From NCBI GenBank assembly GCA_001899635.1, contig MKVQ01000003.1, positions 62,001 to 126,000 on the forward strand: DNA of 64,000 bases, read 5' to 3'. Under the pieces are notes generated by a model that saw nothing but the letters and a program-made list of their open reading frames with translations, was not told where the DNA came from and searched no databases. The translations under genes and the position numbers were made by a program. Positions 1-8,710 of this stretch are shown piece by piece; positions within the stretch are counted from its first letter, which is position 1, and each line of letters starts with the position of its first letter. The stretch is from Myxococcales bacterium 68-20. Lineage in GTDB: Bacteria; Myxococcota_A; Polyangia; Polyangiales; Polyangiaceae.

Positions 1-1874
1 CCGAGCGCGATCGCCTCTACGCGGCCGAGGGCGCGCTCGCAGACGTGATCGCACGCAAGGACGCGCTCGCCTGGGAAGACGTCGATGCGACGCTGGCCGA
101 TCGGAGCGCCGTTCGCGCGTCGATCGAGACGCAGCACGAGGCCTCCCGACTGGCGAGCTCCGCGGCCGAAGAGGCCCTCCGTGCCGCGGAGACGGCATGG
201 GAACAGACGAACGTCGCATGGCAGACCGCCGTGGGCGATCTCGCGGCGCGCGAGGCATCATGCGGGCGTGTTCGCGCAGAGCTGGCCGCGGCCGGCGGTC
301 AGGAGACCGCGGGGGCATCGCTCGAAGCTCTCGACGGCGAGATCGCAACGCTGACGGCTGCGCAGGAGCAGAGCCGCGCGCGAGAGCGTGAGCTCTCGAC
401 GTCGATCGCGGTCGCACGCGAGCGGCGGGGCCACGCCGAACGCGCGCTCGTCGATGCGCGCGCGCGAGCCGCCAAGGTCGACGCGGTCCATGCGCCCGCG
501 CAGGCCGAGTGGCGTTCGTTCGCCGAGCTCGCCGAAGCGGCGGGTGTCCTCCCGAACGCGCCGGCAGCCAGCACGCGCTCACCCGCCGAGCACCTTGCGG
601 AAGCACGGGCGCAGCGCGCGCTCCTCTCGACGCGGCTCGAGCACGCGCGCGGAGGCGCCGACGGCAAGGCTCAGGTGACGGCCGCCTTCGAGCGCGGCGG
701 GGACGCGCCGGCCGCCTATCTCGAGGCCTGGCTCGCGGCGCGCGCATGGGTGATGCGACGCTTGCCGACGCAGTTCGCGGACGTCGCCGATCCGGCGGAT
801 GCGCTCGAGCGTCTCCGGTCCGACCTGGCAGCGCTGGCCGACCGCGTCGTCCGTCACGAGGCGGACCTTCGCGGCACGTCGGAGGACGTCGCGCGCGGCA
901 TCGACGTCCAGCTCCGCAAGACCGCGACGCGCGTTCGGCGTCTTAATCGCGATCTCGCGAACGTCGCGTTCGGGAGCATCGGAGCCGTTCGTGTCCAGGT
1001 GAAACGCGTGGAGAGGATGGGGCTCGTCCTCCGCGCCCTTCGCGGCGGAGAGGTGCAGGAGCTCCTGTTCCAATCGGACCTGCCCTTCGAGGACGCCCTC
1101 GCCGAGGTCTTCCGTCGGTATGGCGGCGGCGGCCGCTCCGGAGCGCAGAAGATCCTCGACTATCGCGAGTATCTCGACCTCGTCGTCGAGATCCAACGGA
1201 AGGCGAGCGCCGCGAACGAATGGGAGGCGGCTTCGCCGACACGACTCTCGACCGGCGAGGCCATCGGTGTCGGCGCTGCGCTGATGATGGTCATCCTGAC
1301 GGAGTGGGAGCGCGACGCGAACCTCCTCCGCTCCGATCGCCCCACCGGCACGCTCCGCTTCCTGTTCCTCGACGAGGCGAACCGCCTCTCACCGGACAAC
1401 CTCGCCGTCCTGTTCGATCTGTGTCGAGCCCTGGACCTCCAGCTCCTCGTCGCCGCTCCCGAGGTCGCACGCGCGCACGGCAACACGACGTACCGCCTCG
1501 TCCGGCACGTCGATGCGTCGGGTCGCGAGGAGGTGCTCGTGAGCGGGCGCCGCGCGGTCACGCCGAGCTCGACGCAAGAGCCCGCCCCCGAGGCCCCCCC
1601 TGCCGAGAGCGAGCTCGGTGAGCAGGCGACTCTCCAACTGGTGGAGAGGCAAGAGTCGCAAGAGCCCACTGGCGATGCCACCGCTCCCGAGAGCGAGCAG
1701 GCGACTCTCCAACTGGTGGAGAGCCAAGTGCCCGCCGACGCCGACGCCACTCCCGAGAGCGAGCAGGCGACTCTCCAACTGGCGGAGAGCCAAGAGCCCG
1801 CCGCCGCCGCTCCCGAGAGCGAGCTCGGCGAGCAGGCGAGTCTCCAATTGGTGGAGAGCCACGAGCCGGGATAG
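1..1874 (+). CDS. mukB: MukB-like condensin ATPase, C-terminal part (5' end outside window)
   Basis: The frame is open at the window edge, so only the last ~623 residues are seen. The C-terminal half resembles the ATPase head of MukB, the SMC-like subunit of the MukBEF condensin that compacts and segregates chromosomes. Visible features are the ABC signature RLSTGEAIGVG (about nt 1242-1274), Walker B LRFLFLDEANRLS (about 1353-1391) and a TTYRLVRHV strand near the end. These match what I recall of enterobacterial MukB, whose signature is STGEAIGTG. The preceding ~350 residues are Ala/Glu/Arg-rich and helical, as expected for a coiled-coil arm. After the head comes an acidic tail of about 100 residues with four EQATLQLVE copies, absent from enteric MukB. 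A DUF58 gene starts 15 nt downstream. MukF and MukE would be expected upstream, beyond the edge. The alternative is an MksB-type relative. Confidence 0.78.
   Translation, partial: ERDRLYAAEGALADVIARKDALAWEDVDATLADRSAVRASIETQHEASRLASSAAEEALRAAETAWEQTNVAWQTAVGDLAAREASCGRVRAELAAAGGQETAGASLEALDGEIATLTAAQEQSRARERELSTSIAVARERRGHAERALVDARARAAKVDAVHAPAQAEWRSFAELAEAAGVLPNAPAASTRSPAEHLAEARAQRALLSTRLEHARGGADGKAQVTAAFERGGDAPAAYLEAWLAARAWVMRRLPTQFADVADPADALERLRSDLAALADRVVRHEADLRGTSEDVARGIDVQLRKTATRVRRLNRDLANVAFGSIGAVRVQVKRVERMGLVLRALRGGEVQELLFQSDLPFEDALAEVFRRYGGGGRSGAQKILDYREYLDLVVEIQRKASAANEWEAASPTRLSTGEAIGVGAALMMVILTEWERDANLLRSDRPTGTLRFLFLDEANRLSPDNLAVLFDLCRALDLQLLVAAPEVARAHGNTTYRLVRHVDASGREEVLVSGRRAVTPSSTQEPAPEAPPAESELGEQATLQLVERQESQEPTGDATAPESEQATLQLVESQVPADADATPESEQATLQLAESQEPAAAAPESELGEQASLQLVESHEPG
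1620..1862 (+). repeat. Four in-frame repeats in the MukB-like C-terminal tail
   Basis: Four near-identical in-frame copies encoding EQA(T/S)LQL(V/A)E start at about 1620, 1695, 1761 and 1830. They are separated by Pro/Ala/Glu/Asp-rich linkers beginning APESE or AESELG. The nucleotide copies share gcgactctccaactgg, suggesting recent expansion. The amphipathic motif could be a short linear protein-binding element on a flexible tail; that role is inference. Confidence 0.85.
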
Positions 1875-1889
1875 CCTCGTAGGCGAGGA

Positions 1890-3608
1890 ATGCGGACGCT
1901 CTACAAGCTCCTGCGGGCCGGCTTCCACACCGGGCTTCTCTTCCTCCTCCCGTGGCTCACGGGCGCGCTCACCGGCATGGGCTTCGACGTGAGCGAGGTG
2001 ACGGAGACGTCCGGGCAGTTCGCAGGCATGTTCGCGATGATCGTCGTCCCGCTCCTGCTCCTCCAGATCCTCGCGATCTCGATCAAGGTGGGGCGCGAGC
2101 TCCGCGCCAAGCGCGCCGAAGGTCGCCGCGGCTTCGGCGTGTTCGTCGAGGCCGTCGATCGTCACGTCCGGATCCTCACCGGCCGCGGGATGGGGCTGGC
2201 GGCCGTCTCCCTCGCCATGGTCGCGATCGCGCTCAGCGCGAGGTGGGGCCAGTTCGGTGTCCTTGCCGTCGCCGGGCTCGGCATCATGTACCTCGCTTCG
2301 ACGGGAGCGACGCTCGTCTCCGCCTTCGCGGTCCGCGCGTTCGATGACCGCGTGCGCCGCGGACGAGGCGCGATCGATCGCGAGATGTCGCCCACCGTCG
2401 TCGACGCGGGCGACGCGGTCGAGGAGCGCTTCTTCCTCGCGCGAGTGCCCGTGCCGCCGGGCTTCCGCCTCCACATCGAGGAGCAGCTCCCGTACCGTCT
2501 CGGCGGCGACACCCGCTTCGCGCTCGACCGCAGCGTGTCGCGTGCCGAGGTCACGGTGTCGGCCCCGCTTCCGCGAACGCCGCGCGGCGTCTACCGGCTC
2601 GGCCCTGCGGATATCTGGTACGAGGACATCCTCGGGCTGACGCGCGTGTTCGTCGCGGCGCGCGCGTCGGCTTCGCTTCGCTCGCTCCCGCGCCTCCGTC
2701 CCGTCGTCTTCGACAGGAAGCCGCGATCGAGCTCGAAGGCGGAGGGGCCCCTGAGCGTGCTCTCGCGCATCGCGACGGAGGAGCACTTCCGAACGCGCCA
2801 GTACGTCCCGGGAGACGACCTTCGCCGCGTCCACTGGAAGCAGTCGATCAATACCGGCAACCTCATGGTCCGCGTCCCCGAGTCGATCCCGTACGCCCCG
2901 ACGCGCGTGCGCCTCGTGCTCGACACGTACCTTCCGCCGGGATGGCGCATGGCAGCGACCACGGGCGGTCGAAAGCTCAAGGCAGGCGAGCGGGCGGTGG
3001 CACGCGCACCCGACGCGATGGAGGACGTGCTCGATCTCCTCGTCGAGGGCTGGATCGGCCTCGCGCACATGTTGCTGAAGCGCGGCGAGAAGGTGACGCT
3101 GGTCGCGCCGGTGCGGGAGGGCAACGACGTCGTCGTCCGCGAGATCGAGTGCAAGCGCGGCGAGGAGCGCAAGTGGCGCGCGATCGGCGCCGACGCCGCC
3201 TGGCAGCACGTCGTCGATCCGGACTCGCTGATGGGCAAGATCGATATCGCTCCAACGAACGCGAAGGCGAGCAGCATCGTCGTGTCGGCCGGTCTCTTCA
3301 CCGGGAACACGCGCCCTCAGCCCGGCACCTCGTTCGTGATCGCGGACGGCGCGTCGGTCGTGCCGGACCTCCCGAGCGACGACCTCGGCTTCCTTCGCCG
3401 CATGGTCATCTCCGACTATCCCGTCGGCGCAGAGGACAACCGGCTCGACCTCGCGAAGCTTTTCTCTCCTCGCCCGCCGAAGCCGGAGATGGTTCGCGCC
3501 GAGCTCGCGCGCGCGATGTCCTTCGCGGTCGACCACGCACGCTCCGCGAACGCGCCGGTCACGATCGTCCGGAGGCGCGGCCTCTCGATCTCGCTGGAGG
3601 CGCCGTGA
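1890..3608 (+). CDS. DUF58 domain membrane protein
   Basis: A 572-residue protein. It has hydrophobic segments near residues 12-32 and 45-65 and a further pair around 95-145, then a soluble region with the DUF58 hallmark G-D-DLRRVHWKQS near residues 308-318. DUF58 proteins carry a vWA-like fold and usually sit with MoxR ATPases and transglutaminase-like membrane proteins; their biochemical role is not well defined. The start is ATG with GGCGAGGA just upstream, 15 nt after the MukB-like stop. The next gene starts 13 nt after this one, so all three are probably co-transcribed. No MoxR gene is visible here. Confidence 0.75.
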   Translation: MRTLYKLLRAGFHTGLLFLLPWLTGALTGMGFDVSEVTETSGQFAGMFAMIVVPLLLLQILAISIKVGRELRAKRAEGRRGFGVFVEAVDRHVRILTGRGMGLAAVSLAMVAIALSARWGQFGVLAVAGLGIMYLASTGATLVSAFAVRAFDDRVRRGRGAIDREMSPTVVDAGDAVEERFFLARVPVPPGFRLHIEEQLPYRLGGDTRFALDRSVSRAEVTVSAPLPRTPRGVYRLGPADIWYEDILGLTRVFVAARASASLRSLPRLRPVVFDRKPRSSSKAEGPLSVLSRIATEEHFRTRQYVPGDDLRRVHWKQSINTGNLMVRVPESIPYAPTRVRLVLDTYLPPGWRMAATTGGRKLKAGERAVARAPDAMEDVLDLLVEGWIGLAHMLLKRGEKVTLVAPVREGNDVVVREIECKRGEERKWRAIGADAAWQHVVDPDSLMGKIDIAPTNAKASSIVVSAGLFTGNTRPQPGTSFVIADGASVVPDLPSDDLGFLRRMVISDYPVGAEDNRLDLAKLFSPRPPKPEMVRAELARAMSFAVDHARSANAPVTIVRRRGLSISLEAP

Positions 3609-3621
3609 AAGCGGGCCGGCG

Positions 3622-4911
3622 ATGACGAGCCGCACGCGCGTCCCGCGCTGGACCCCGCCCCTCGGCGAGGCGCTCCGCCTCGCCTGGCGCCCGGCGCTCG
3701 CCTACCTCGCCTTCACGGCGCTCGGCTCGCTCGCGCTCATCCTCACCTCCGCCTTCTACTCGCGCGGCAGCGGCAAGGACGTCGTGATCTTCGCGCTCGG
3801 CACCGCGGCGGGACTGGTCGGCGTCCTCCTCGGCCAGCTCATCGCGGTCCTGCGGATGCGCGCGCTGCCGGTGTTCATCGCCGCGGGGATCTGCGTCGCC
3901 CTCGCCGTCTGGGTGATGTCGTTCACGAACCCGCCCGGCGGCGAGTACATCCAGGTTCCGTTCGTCTTCTTCTGCTTCGCGTTTCCGTGCGGGCTGCTCT
4001 CGCTGATGCATCGCTGGGAGCTGTTCGCCTCCTTCTGGCCGGCGGCCTCCTGGATCGGCGGCGTGTTCTTGATCCTGAACGAGGAGAACCGCGTCGGCGC
4101 GTGGGAGGAGAACAAGGTGTCGGCGTGGCTCCCGGTCCCGCTGCTCTACCTTGGCTGCTTCCTCGTCCTCCTGCTCCTCTATCTGGCGGCGAAGCAAGCC
4201 GCGCGCATCGAGATGTGGCAGGCGCTCTCGGGCGCTGCCGCGAGGCGCATCTCGAAGGCCGAGACGACGAAGCAGCGCGTCTCTGCGTTGCCGCGAAAGA
4301 ACCTCGTGCCGCTCCTCGTCGTCGCCGCCCTCCTGTTCGGAGGCACCGCGATCCTCGCGCCGTACCTCTGGCGGACGGGCAAGGGCAACCGCGAGAGCCA
4401 CTCCGAGCCGCGCGAGCACGACGACCGTCCACCCCGCGAGGGCCCGGACTTCGACGGCGAAGGGATCGTTCGTCAGATGCAGAAGCTGGCGAACGCGGCC
4501 AAGGAGACGTTGCCGAAGCTCTGGCCGCTCCTCTTCCTCGTCGTCCTCTATCGCCCGACGAAGCGCGCGCTCCTCCTCACGCATCTCAAGACGCCGATCG
4601 TGCCGGCGCCGCCGTCGGAGCGTATCGACAACCTCTGGGAGTACGTCCGCATCGCCGCCGAAGACGCCGGTGTCGTACCGACCTCCGCCGACTCGGTCGA
4701 GCAGCTCATGGTGCGGATCCGTGTGACGAAGCGCGCTTCACCCGCCCTCGAGAGCGCAGCGGAGATCTACATGCGCACCCGCTACGGCTTCACCGTCCAA
4801 CCCGGCGACGCGCTCGCCATGCGCGGCCACGCATCCGAAGCCGCAACGGCGCTCCGCAAAGACCTCGGCGTGTGGGTCACGGTGAAGAACCTCTGGCGCC
4901 CGCTCTCGTGA
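3622..4911 (+). CDS. Polytopic membrane protein with cytosolic C-terminal domain
   Basis: A 429-residue protein with about eight hydrophobic segments (roughly residues 28-48, 54-75, 80-100, 112-130, 135-152, 173-193, 232-250 and 299-312). A soluble charged stretch lies near 255-295 (HSEPREHDDRPPREGP) and a soluble tail of ~110 residues follows the last segment. The arrangement after a DUF58 gene recalls membrane partners of the TgpA/DUF4129 type, and the C-terminal tail resembles the DUF4129 position, but I see no transglutaminase Cys-His-Asp triad. It starts 13 nt after the DUF58 gene and is probably co-transcribed. Function unknown. Confidence 0.7.
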   Translation: MTSRTRVPRWTPPLGEALRLAWRPALAYLAFTALGSLALILTSAFYSRGSGKDVVIFALGTAAGLVGVLLGQLIAVLRMRALPVFIAAGICVALAVWVMSFTNPPGGEYIQVPFVFFCFAFPCGLLSLMHRWELFASFWPAASWIGGVFLILNEENRVGAWEENKVSAWLPVPLLYLGCFLVLLLLYLAAKQAARIEMWQALSGAAARRISKAETTKQRVSALPRKNLVPLLVVAALLFGGTAILAPYLWRTGKGNRESHSEPREHDDRPPREGPDFDGEGIVRQMQKLANAAKETLPKLWPLLFLVVLYRPTKRALLLTHLKTPIVPAPPSERIDNLWEYVRIAAEDAGVVPTSADSVEQLMVRIRVTKRASPALESAAEIYMRTRYGFTVQPGDALAMRGHASEAATALRKDLGVWVTVKNLWRPLS

Positions 4912-5085
4912 TCGGCGCGGTGAAGCCGCAGGTCGTTGCTGTCGGTGACGGCCGACGAGCACTCAGCGCGGCGTGAAGCCCGTGCCGACGGGCGGTGGGG
5001 CCGTCGGACCGTCGACCGTCTCTTCTGCGCACGGCGCGCGCATGGCGGTTCGCGGAGCGAGCGACCGGGGCTAACATTCACGGTC

Positions 5086-7644
5086 ATGAAACACCGCGGC
5101 CTCGTGCTCGCCACACTGGGCGTCTTCGTCTTTGCTTGCTCGGACGACGACGACAAGCCGAAGCGGTCCGAGCTCGCGACCTGCAACGGCCTCTCGGAGT
5201 TCCGCTTCGAGAGCGGGACGGACGGGCACGCCGATCCCTTCGGCGCCAAGGCGGCGGGCCAGGCCCGCGCGGGAAAGATCCGCGACGCCTCCCAGATCGT
5301 CCAGGGCCCGCTGGCGCGCCAGCAGGTCCGCGTGGGTGACTTCGCGCTCGCGAACGATCGGATCGCCGTCTACATCGAGGCGGAGGGCCGCGCCGACGGA
5401 TACGCGCCGTTCGGCGGAGACATCGTCGCGATCGAGCCCGTCGGCGCCGACGGCAAGCCGACCGGCGCATCGCAATACGGCGAGACGCTCGTCGCCCTCT
5501 CGCGACAGACCGTGAAGCCCGACAAGGTGAGCGTCATCGCCGACGGCTCCGACGGCAAGGCCGCGATCGTGCGCGTCTCCGGCGTCCTCACGGACATTCC
5601 CTTCCTCGACACGTTCAAGGCGCTGTCGCAGGCGGAGTACGGCTTCCCGGCCGCGATCGACTACGTCCTCGAGCCGGGCGCGGAGAAGATCACCTATCGC
5701 CTCTCGGTCGCGAACACGACGGCGGAATTGGTCGACTTCGCGAACCTCCAGCGCGTCGGCTTCTTCCACGCGGCGCGCAGCAAGATCTTCACCGAGGCCG
5801 GCGGCTTCGCGCCTCCGAAGGGCGAAGGTCCCTGGGTCGCGTTCGACAGCGGCGAGTCCGGCTTCCTCGTCCGCGCCGCTGAGGGCCGGCCGATCCGCTC
5901 CGAGCTCGAGGTGAGCGGCTTCCAGCTCTTCAGCGTGTCGGGCCTCTCGGTGGAGGCGTGCGAGAAGAAGACCGTCGACTACCTCGAGATCACCACGGGT
6001 AGCCCCGGCATCGACGGGGTGCTCGAGGCGAAGCGTCGCGCATACGGCGAGCCCGCCTGGCGCGAGCTCCGCGGTGTCTTGAAGGAAGAGGGCGGCGCCG
6101 GCCTCGCAGGCGCGTTCGTCCACGCGACGTCGCCGAGCGGCCAGTACCTCACGCGCGCGCTCACGAACGCGCAGGGCGAATACACCCTCCACGTCCCTCC
6201 CGGCCCGGTCTCTCTCACGCCGACGCTGAAGGGGTGGGCGATCCCCGCTGGTACCGCCGTAGCCGACGGCGCGACGACCGCGGACCTCACGCTGCCGAAG
6301 CGCGCGACGATCCAGGTGAAGGCGACCGACAGCGTGACGAACGAGCCGATACCGGTGCGGGTCCAGGTGATCCCGGCCACGCCGCCGGCACTTGCACCGG
6401 CGTCGTTCGGCCTCCGTGAAGAGGTGAACGGACGACTCTGGTCGGACTTCGCGATCACGGGGGACACCGTGCTGCCGGTGCCGCCGGGCCCGCACCGTGT
6501 GATCGTCTCGCGTGGCTACGAGTACGAGCTCCTCGACACGCCGGTGACCGCCGATCCGTCAACGCCTGTCGTCGTCGAGGCGAAGCTCCAGCGCACCGTC
6601 GACACCGCCGGCGTGATGTGCGCCGACTTCCACATCCACTCGTTCTACTCGGCCGACTCGTCCGATCCCGCGGACGAGAAGGTGAAGGGCGCGATCGTCG
6701 ACGGCCTCGACATCGCGGTCTCGAGCGAGCACGAGTGGATCATCGACTTTCAGCCGATCATCCAGCGCCTCGGCCTGACGAAGTGGGCATTCGGGATGCC
6801 GTCGCAGGAGCTCACGACGTTCACGTGGGGCCACTTCGGCGTCATTCCGCTCCATCCACGTCCGGGGGCGCCCAACAACGGCGCGGTCGACTGGGTCGGC
6901 AAGCAGCCGCCGGCGTTCTTCAAGCAGGTGAGCGAGCTGCCCGAGAATCCGGTCCTCATCATCAACCACCCGAGCGGCGCGAGCGGCTTCAGCTCGTACT
7001 TCACCGCCGCCGGCTTCGACCGCACCACCGCCTCGGGCGATCCCGAGCTGTGGAGCACCCAGTTCGGCGCCGTCGAGGTGTTCAACGACAGTGACTTCAA
7101 CGCGAACCGCACCTCGTCGGTCGCCGACTGGTTCGCCCTCCTCAACGCCGGACACACCTACTGGGCCACGGGCGCGTCGGACAGCCACGATCATCGCACG
7201 TCGCCCGTCGGCTATCCGCGCACCTGCATGCGCTTCGGGCACGACGATCCGACGAAGCTCACGCCCGAGCTCGTTCGGGACGTGCTTCGCTCGGGCGCGG
7301 CGACGGTGAGCGGCGGGCTCTACATCACCGCAGAGGGACCGGGCGGCATCGGCCCGGGCGGCAACGCGTCTGCCGGCTCGTACAAGGTCGTCGTGCAGTC
7401 GCCGAGCTGGTTCTCCGCGTCCTCGCTCGAGGTGATCGTCGACGGCACGACGACCGAGACGATCCCGCTCACCGCGCAGGCGTCGGCCGAGCCTGGCAAG
7501 CGCTACGAGGCGACCGTCAACGTGGCGCCCTCGCAGAGCAGCTCACGCCACTGGGTCGTCTTCCATGCGCGAGGCGAAGGCGATCTCTCCCCGCTGCACC
7601 CCGAGCGGAAGCCGTTCGCGGTCACGAACCCGATCTTCTTCTGA
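5086..7644 (+). CDS. CehA/McbA-family (PHP-type) metallohydrolase, lipoprotein
   Basis: 852 residues from the ATG at 5086. A start at 4936 is also open, but its 50 extra residues would precede an obvious lipoprotein signal with lipobox VFAC and a following Ser/Asp run, so 5086 is preferred. A carboxypeptidase-regulatory-like fold occupies about residues 330-400 (TNAQGEYTLHVPPG). The C-terminal half has PHP-like metal motifs: DFHIHSFYSADSS near 514-526, SSEHEW near 545 and GASDSHDH near 695. CehA/McbA relatives hydrolyse carbaryl-type esters or have unknown substrates; the substrate here cannot be assigned. It should be tethered outside the cytoplasmic membrane and is convergent with the next gene. 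Confidence 0.75.
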   Translation: MKHRGLVLATLGVFVFACSDDDDKPKRSELATCNGLSEFRFESGTDGHADPFGAKAAGQARAGKIRDASQIVQGPLARQQVRVGDFALANDRIAVYIEAEGRADGYAPFGGDIVAIEPVGADGKPTGASQYGETLVALSRQTVKPDKVSVIADGSDGKAAIVRVSGVLTDIPFLDTFKALSQAEYGFPAAIDYVLEPGAEKITYRLSVANTTAELVDFANLQRVGFFHAARSKIFTEAGGFAPPKGEGPWVAFDSGESGFLVRAAEGRPIRSELEVSGFQLFSVSGLSVEACEKKTVDYLEITTGSPGIDGVLEAKRRAYGEPAWRELRGVLKEEGGAGLAGAFVHATSPSGQYLTRALTNAQGEYTLHVPPGPVSLTPTLKGWAIPAGTAVADGATTADLTLPKRATIQVKATDSVTNEPIPVRVQVIPATPPALAPASFGLREEVNGRLWSDFAITGDTVLPVPPGPHRVIVSRGYEYELLDTPVTADPSTPVVVEAKLQRTVDTAGVMCADFHIHSFYSADSSDPADEKVKGAIVDGLDIAVSSEHEWIIDFQPIIQRLGLTKWAFGMPSQELTTFTWGHFGVIPLHPRPGAPNNGAVDWVGKQPPAFFKQVSELPENPVLIINHPSGASGFSSYFTAAGFDRTTASGDPELWSTQFGAVEVFNDSDFNANRTSSVADWFALLNAGHTYWATGASDSHDHRTSPVGYPRTCMRFGHDDPTKLTPELVRDVLRSGAATVSGGLYITAEGPGGIGPGGNASAGSYKVVVQSPSWFSASSLEVIVDGTTTETIPLTAQASAEPGKRYEATVNVAPSQSSSRHWVVFHARGEGDLSPLHPERKPFAVTNPIFF

Positions 7645-7689
7645 GCCGGCTCGGTACGGGGCCTACGCGCCGGCGAGAGCGAGCTCCGG

Positions 7690-8478
7690 TCACTGCGTGA
7701 GCTGGAGCTCGAAGCTCCTGAGGCGATGGCCCTCGAAGCCACCACCTTTGAACGACTGCTTCGCCGGCCCCGTTGCTTCGAAGGGCGATCCACCGGAGTT
7801 GAGGCGGACCTGCACCGCGACCTCGCAGCCCTTCGAGCCCGGCGTGAAAATGAGCTTCCCCGGATCGAGCTTCAGCGGGTAGCCCTGCGTGCACTTGCCC
7901 GGCTCGCCGTCCACCGCGCAGAGCTCGATCTGCTGCGAGCCCGTCTCGAGGCAGCTTCCGATGAGCTCCGCCTTCGCGATGAGCCCCGGCCCGAAGAAGC
8001 CGGGCCACTTCGAGAGATCCGGTCGCGGATCGATGTCGATCTCGGCGCTCTCCCCGATCTTCAACGTCGACGGCGCCTTCGTGAGCGTGAACGCCGAGTA
8101 GATCCGGATCTTGCCGACGACGCGCTCGAGCCCGCGCACGAACGTGATCGTGACCTCGGTCTCGCCCGGCGGCGCCGGAACATCGGCGATGTAGTGAACC
8201 TTGTCGCCGAGCAGCCGCTCGGTGCTCGGCGTGCGCTGCCCGCCGATGTCGATCTCGATCGTGTCGCCGCCGCGCAGTCGGACGAACCCCTTCCGGCCGA
8301 GGAGGGCCGCGTAGACCCTGAGGCGGCCTTCGTCGGCAAACGCACCGTACGACGCATTCAGCTCGCTCAGCTGGTGGCTCTCGGAGAACTTGTCGTCGTC
8401 ATCGGAGTCGCTCGAGCAGGCGGGCACCGAAAGGAGCAGGAGGAAGAGGCCCGCGAGACACCACCGTGCATGCTGCAT
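7690..8478 (-). CDS. Lipoprotein of unknown function
   Basis: 262 residues. A typical lipoprotein signal ends in VPAC followed by SSDSDDDD. The mature part is beta-rich, with two Cys pairs near its C-terminal third (GSCLETGSQQIELC and GKCTQG...GCEV) that could form disulfides. No family is recognised. It is convergent with the CehA-like gene, leaving a 45-nt gap and no clear terminator. The start ATG lies in a 232-nt divergent region shared with the GH31 gene, in which I see no convincing promoter. Confidence 0.6.
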   Translation of the reverse strand: MQHARWCLAGLFLLLLSVPACSSDSDDDDKFSESHQLSELNASYGAFADEGRLRVYAALLGRKGFVRLRGGDTIEIDIGGQRTPSTERLLGDKVHYIADVPAPPGETEVTITFVRGLERVVGKIRIYSAFTLTKAPSTLKIGESAEIDIDPRPDLSKWPGFFGPGLIAKAELIGSCLETGSQQIELCAVDGEPGKCTQGYPLKLDPGKLIFTPGSKGCEVAVQVRLNSGGSPFEATGPAKQSFKGGGFEGHRLRSFELQLTQ

Positions 8479-8710
8479 ACGTCGAGGCTAGCGATTTCCA
8501 TGCCTCATTGCGCGAATCGGGCAGATCCCCGCGGATACTGCACGCATCGCCCGAGCAGGCACCTCGAGCGCGCGATGTCGGATGCCGCCGGCGTGAACCA
8601 CGTGCCTCGGATCCGTGGCGATGAAGCTACAGCCGAAACGACGAGCGAACCTCGCGCGCCGTCCCGACTCCCCTCGGATTCTCACGGAGGCACCGGCGTA
8701 GAGCGCCGGC

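Noticed and set aside
1389-3635. 748-codon minus-strand frame opposite the MukB and DUF58 genes
   Set aside because: Antisense shadow of GC-rich genes: low-complexity Arg/Ala/Glu content and no recognisable domain, while the plus strand holds clear families.
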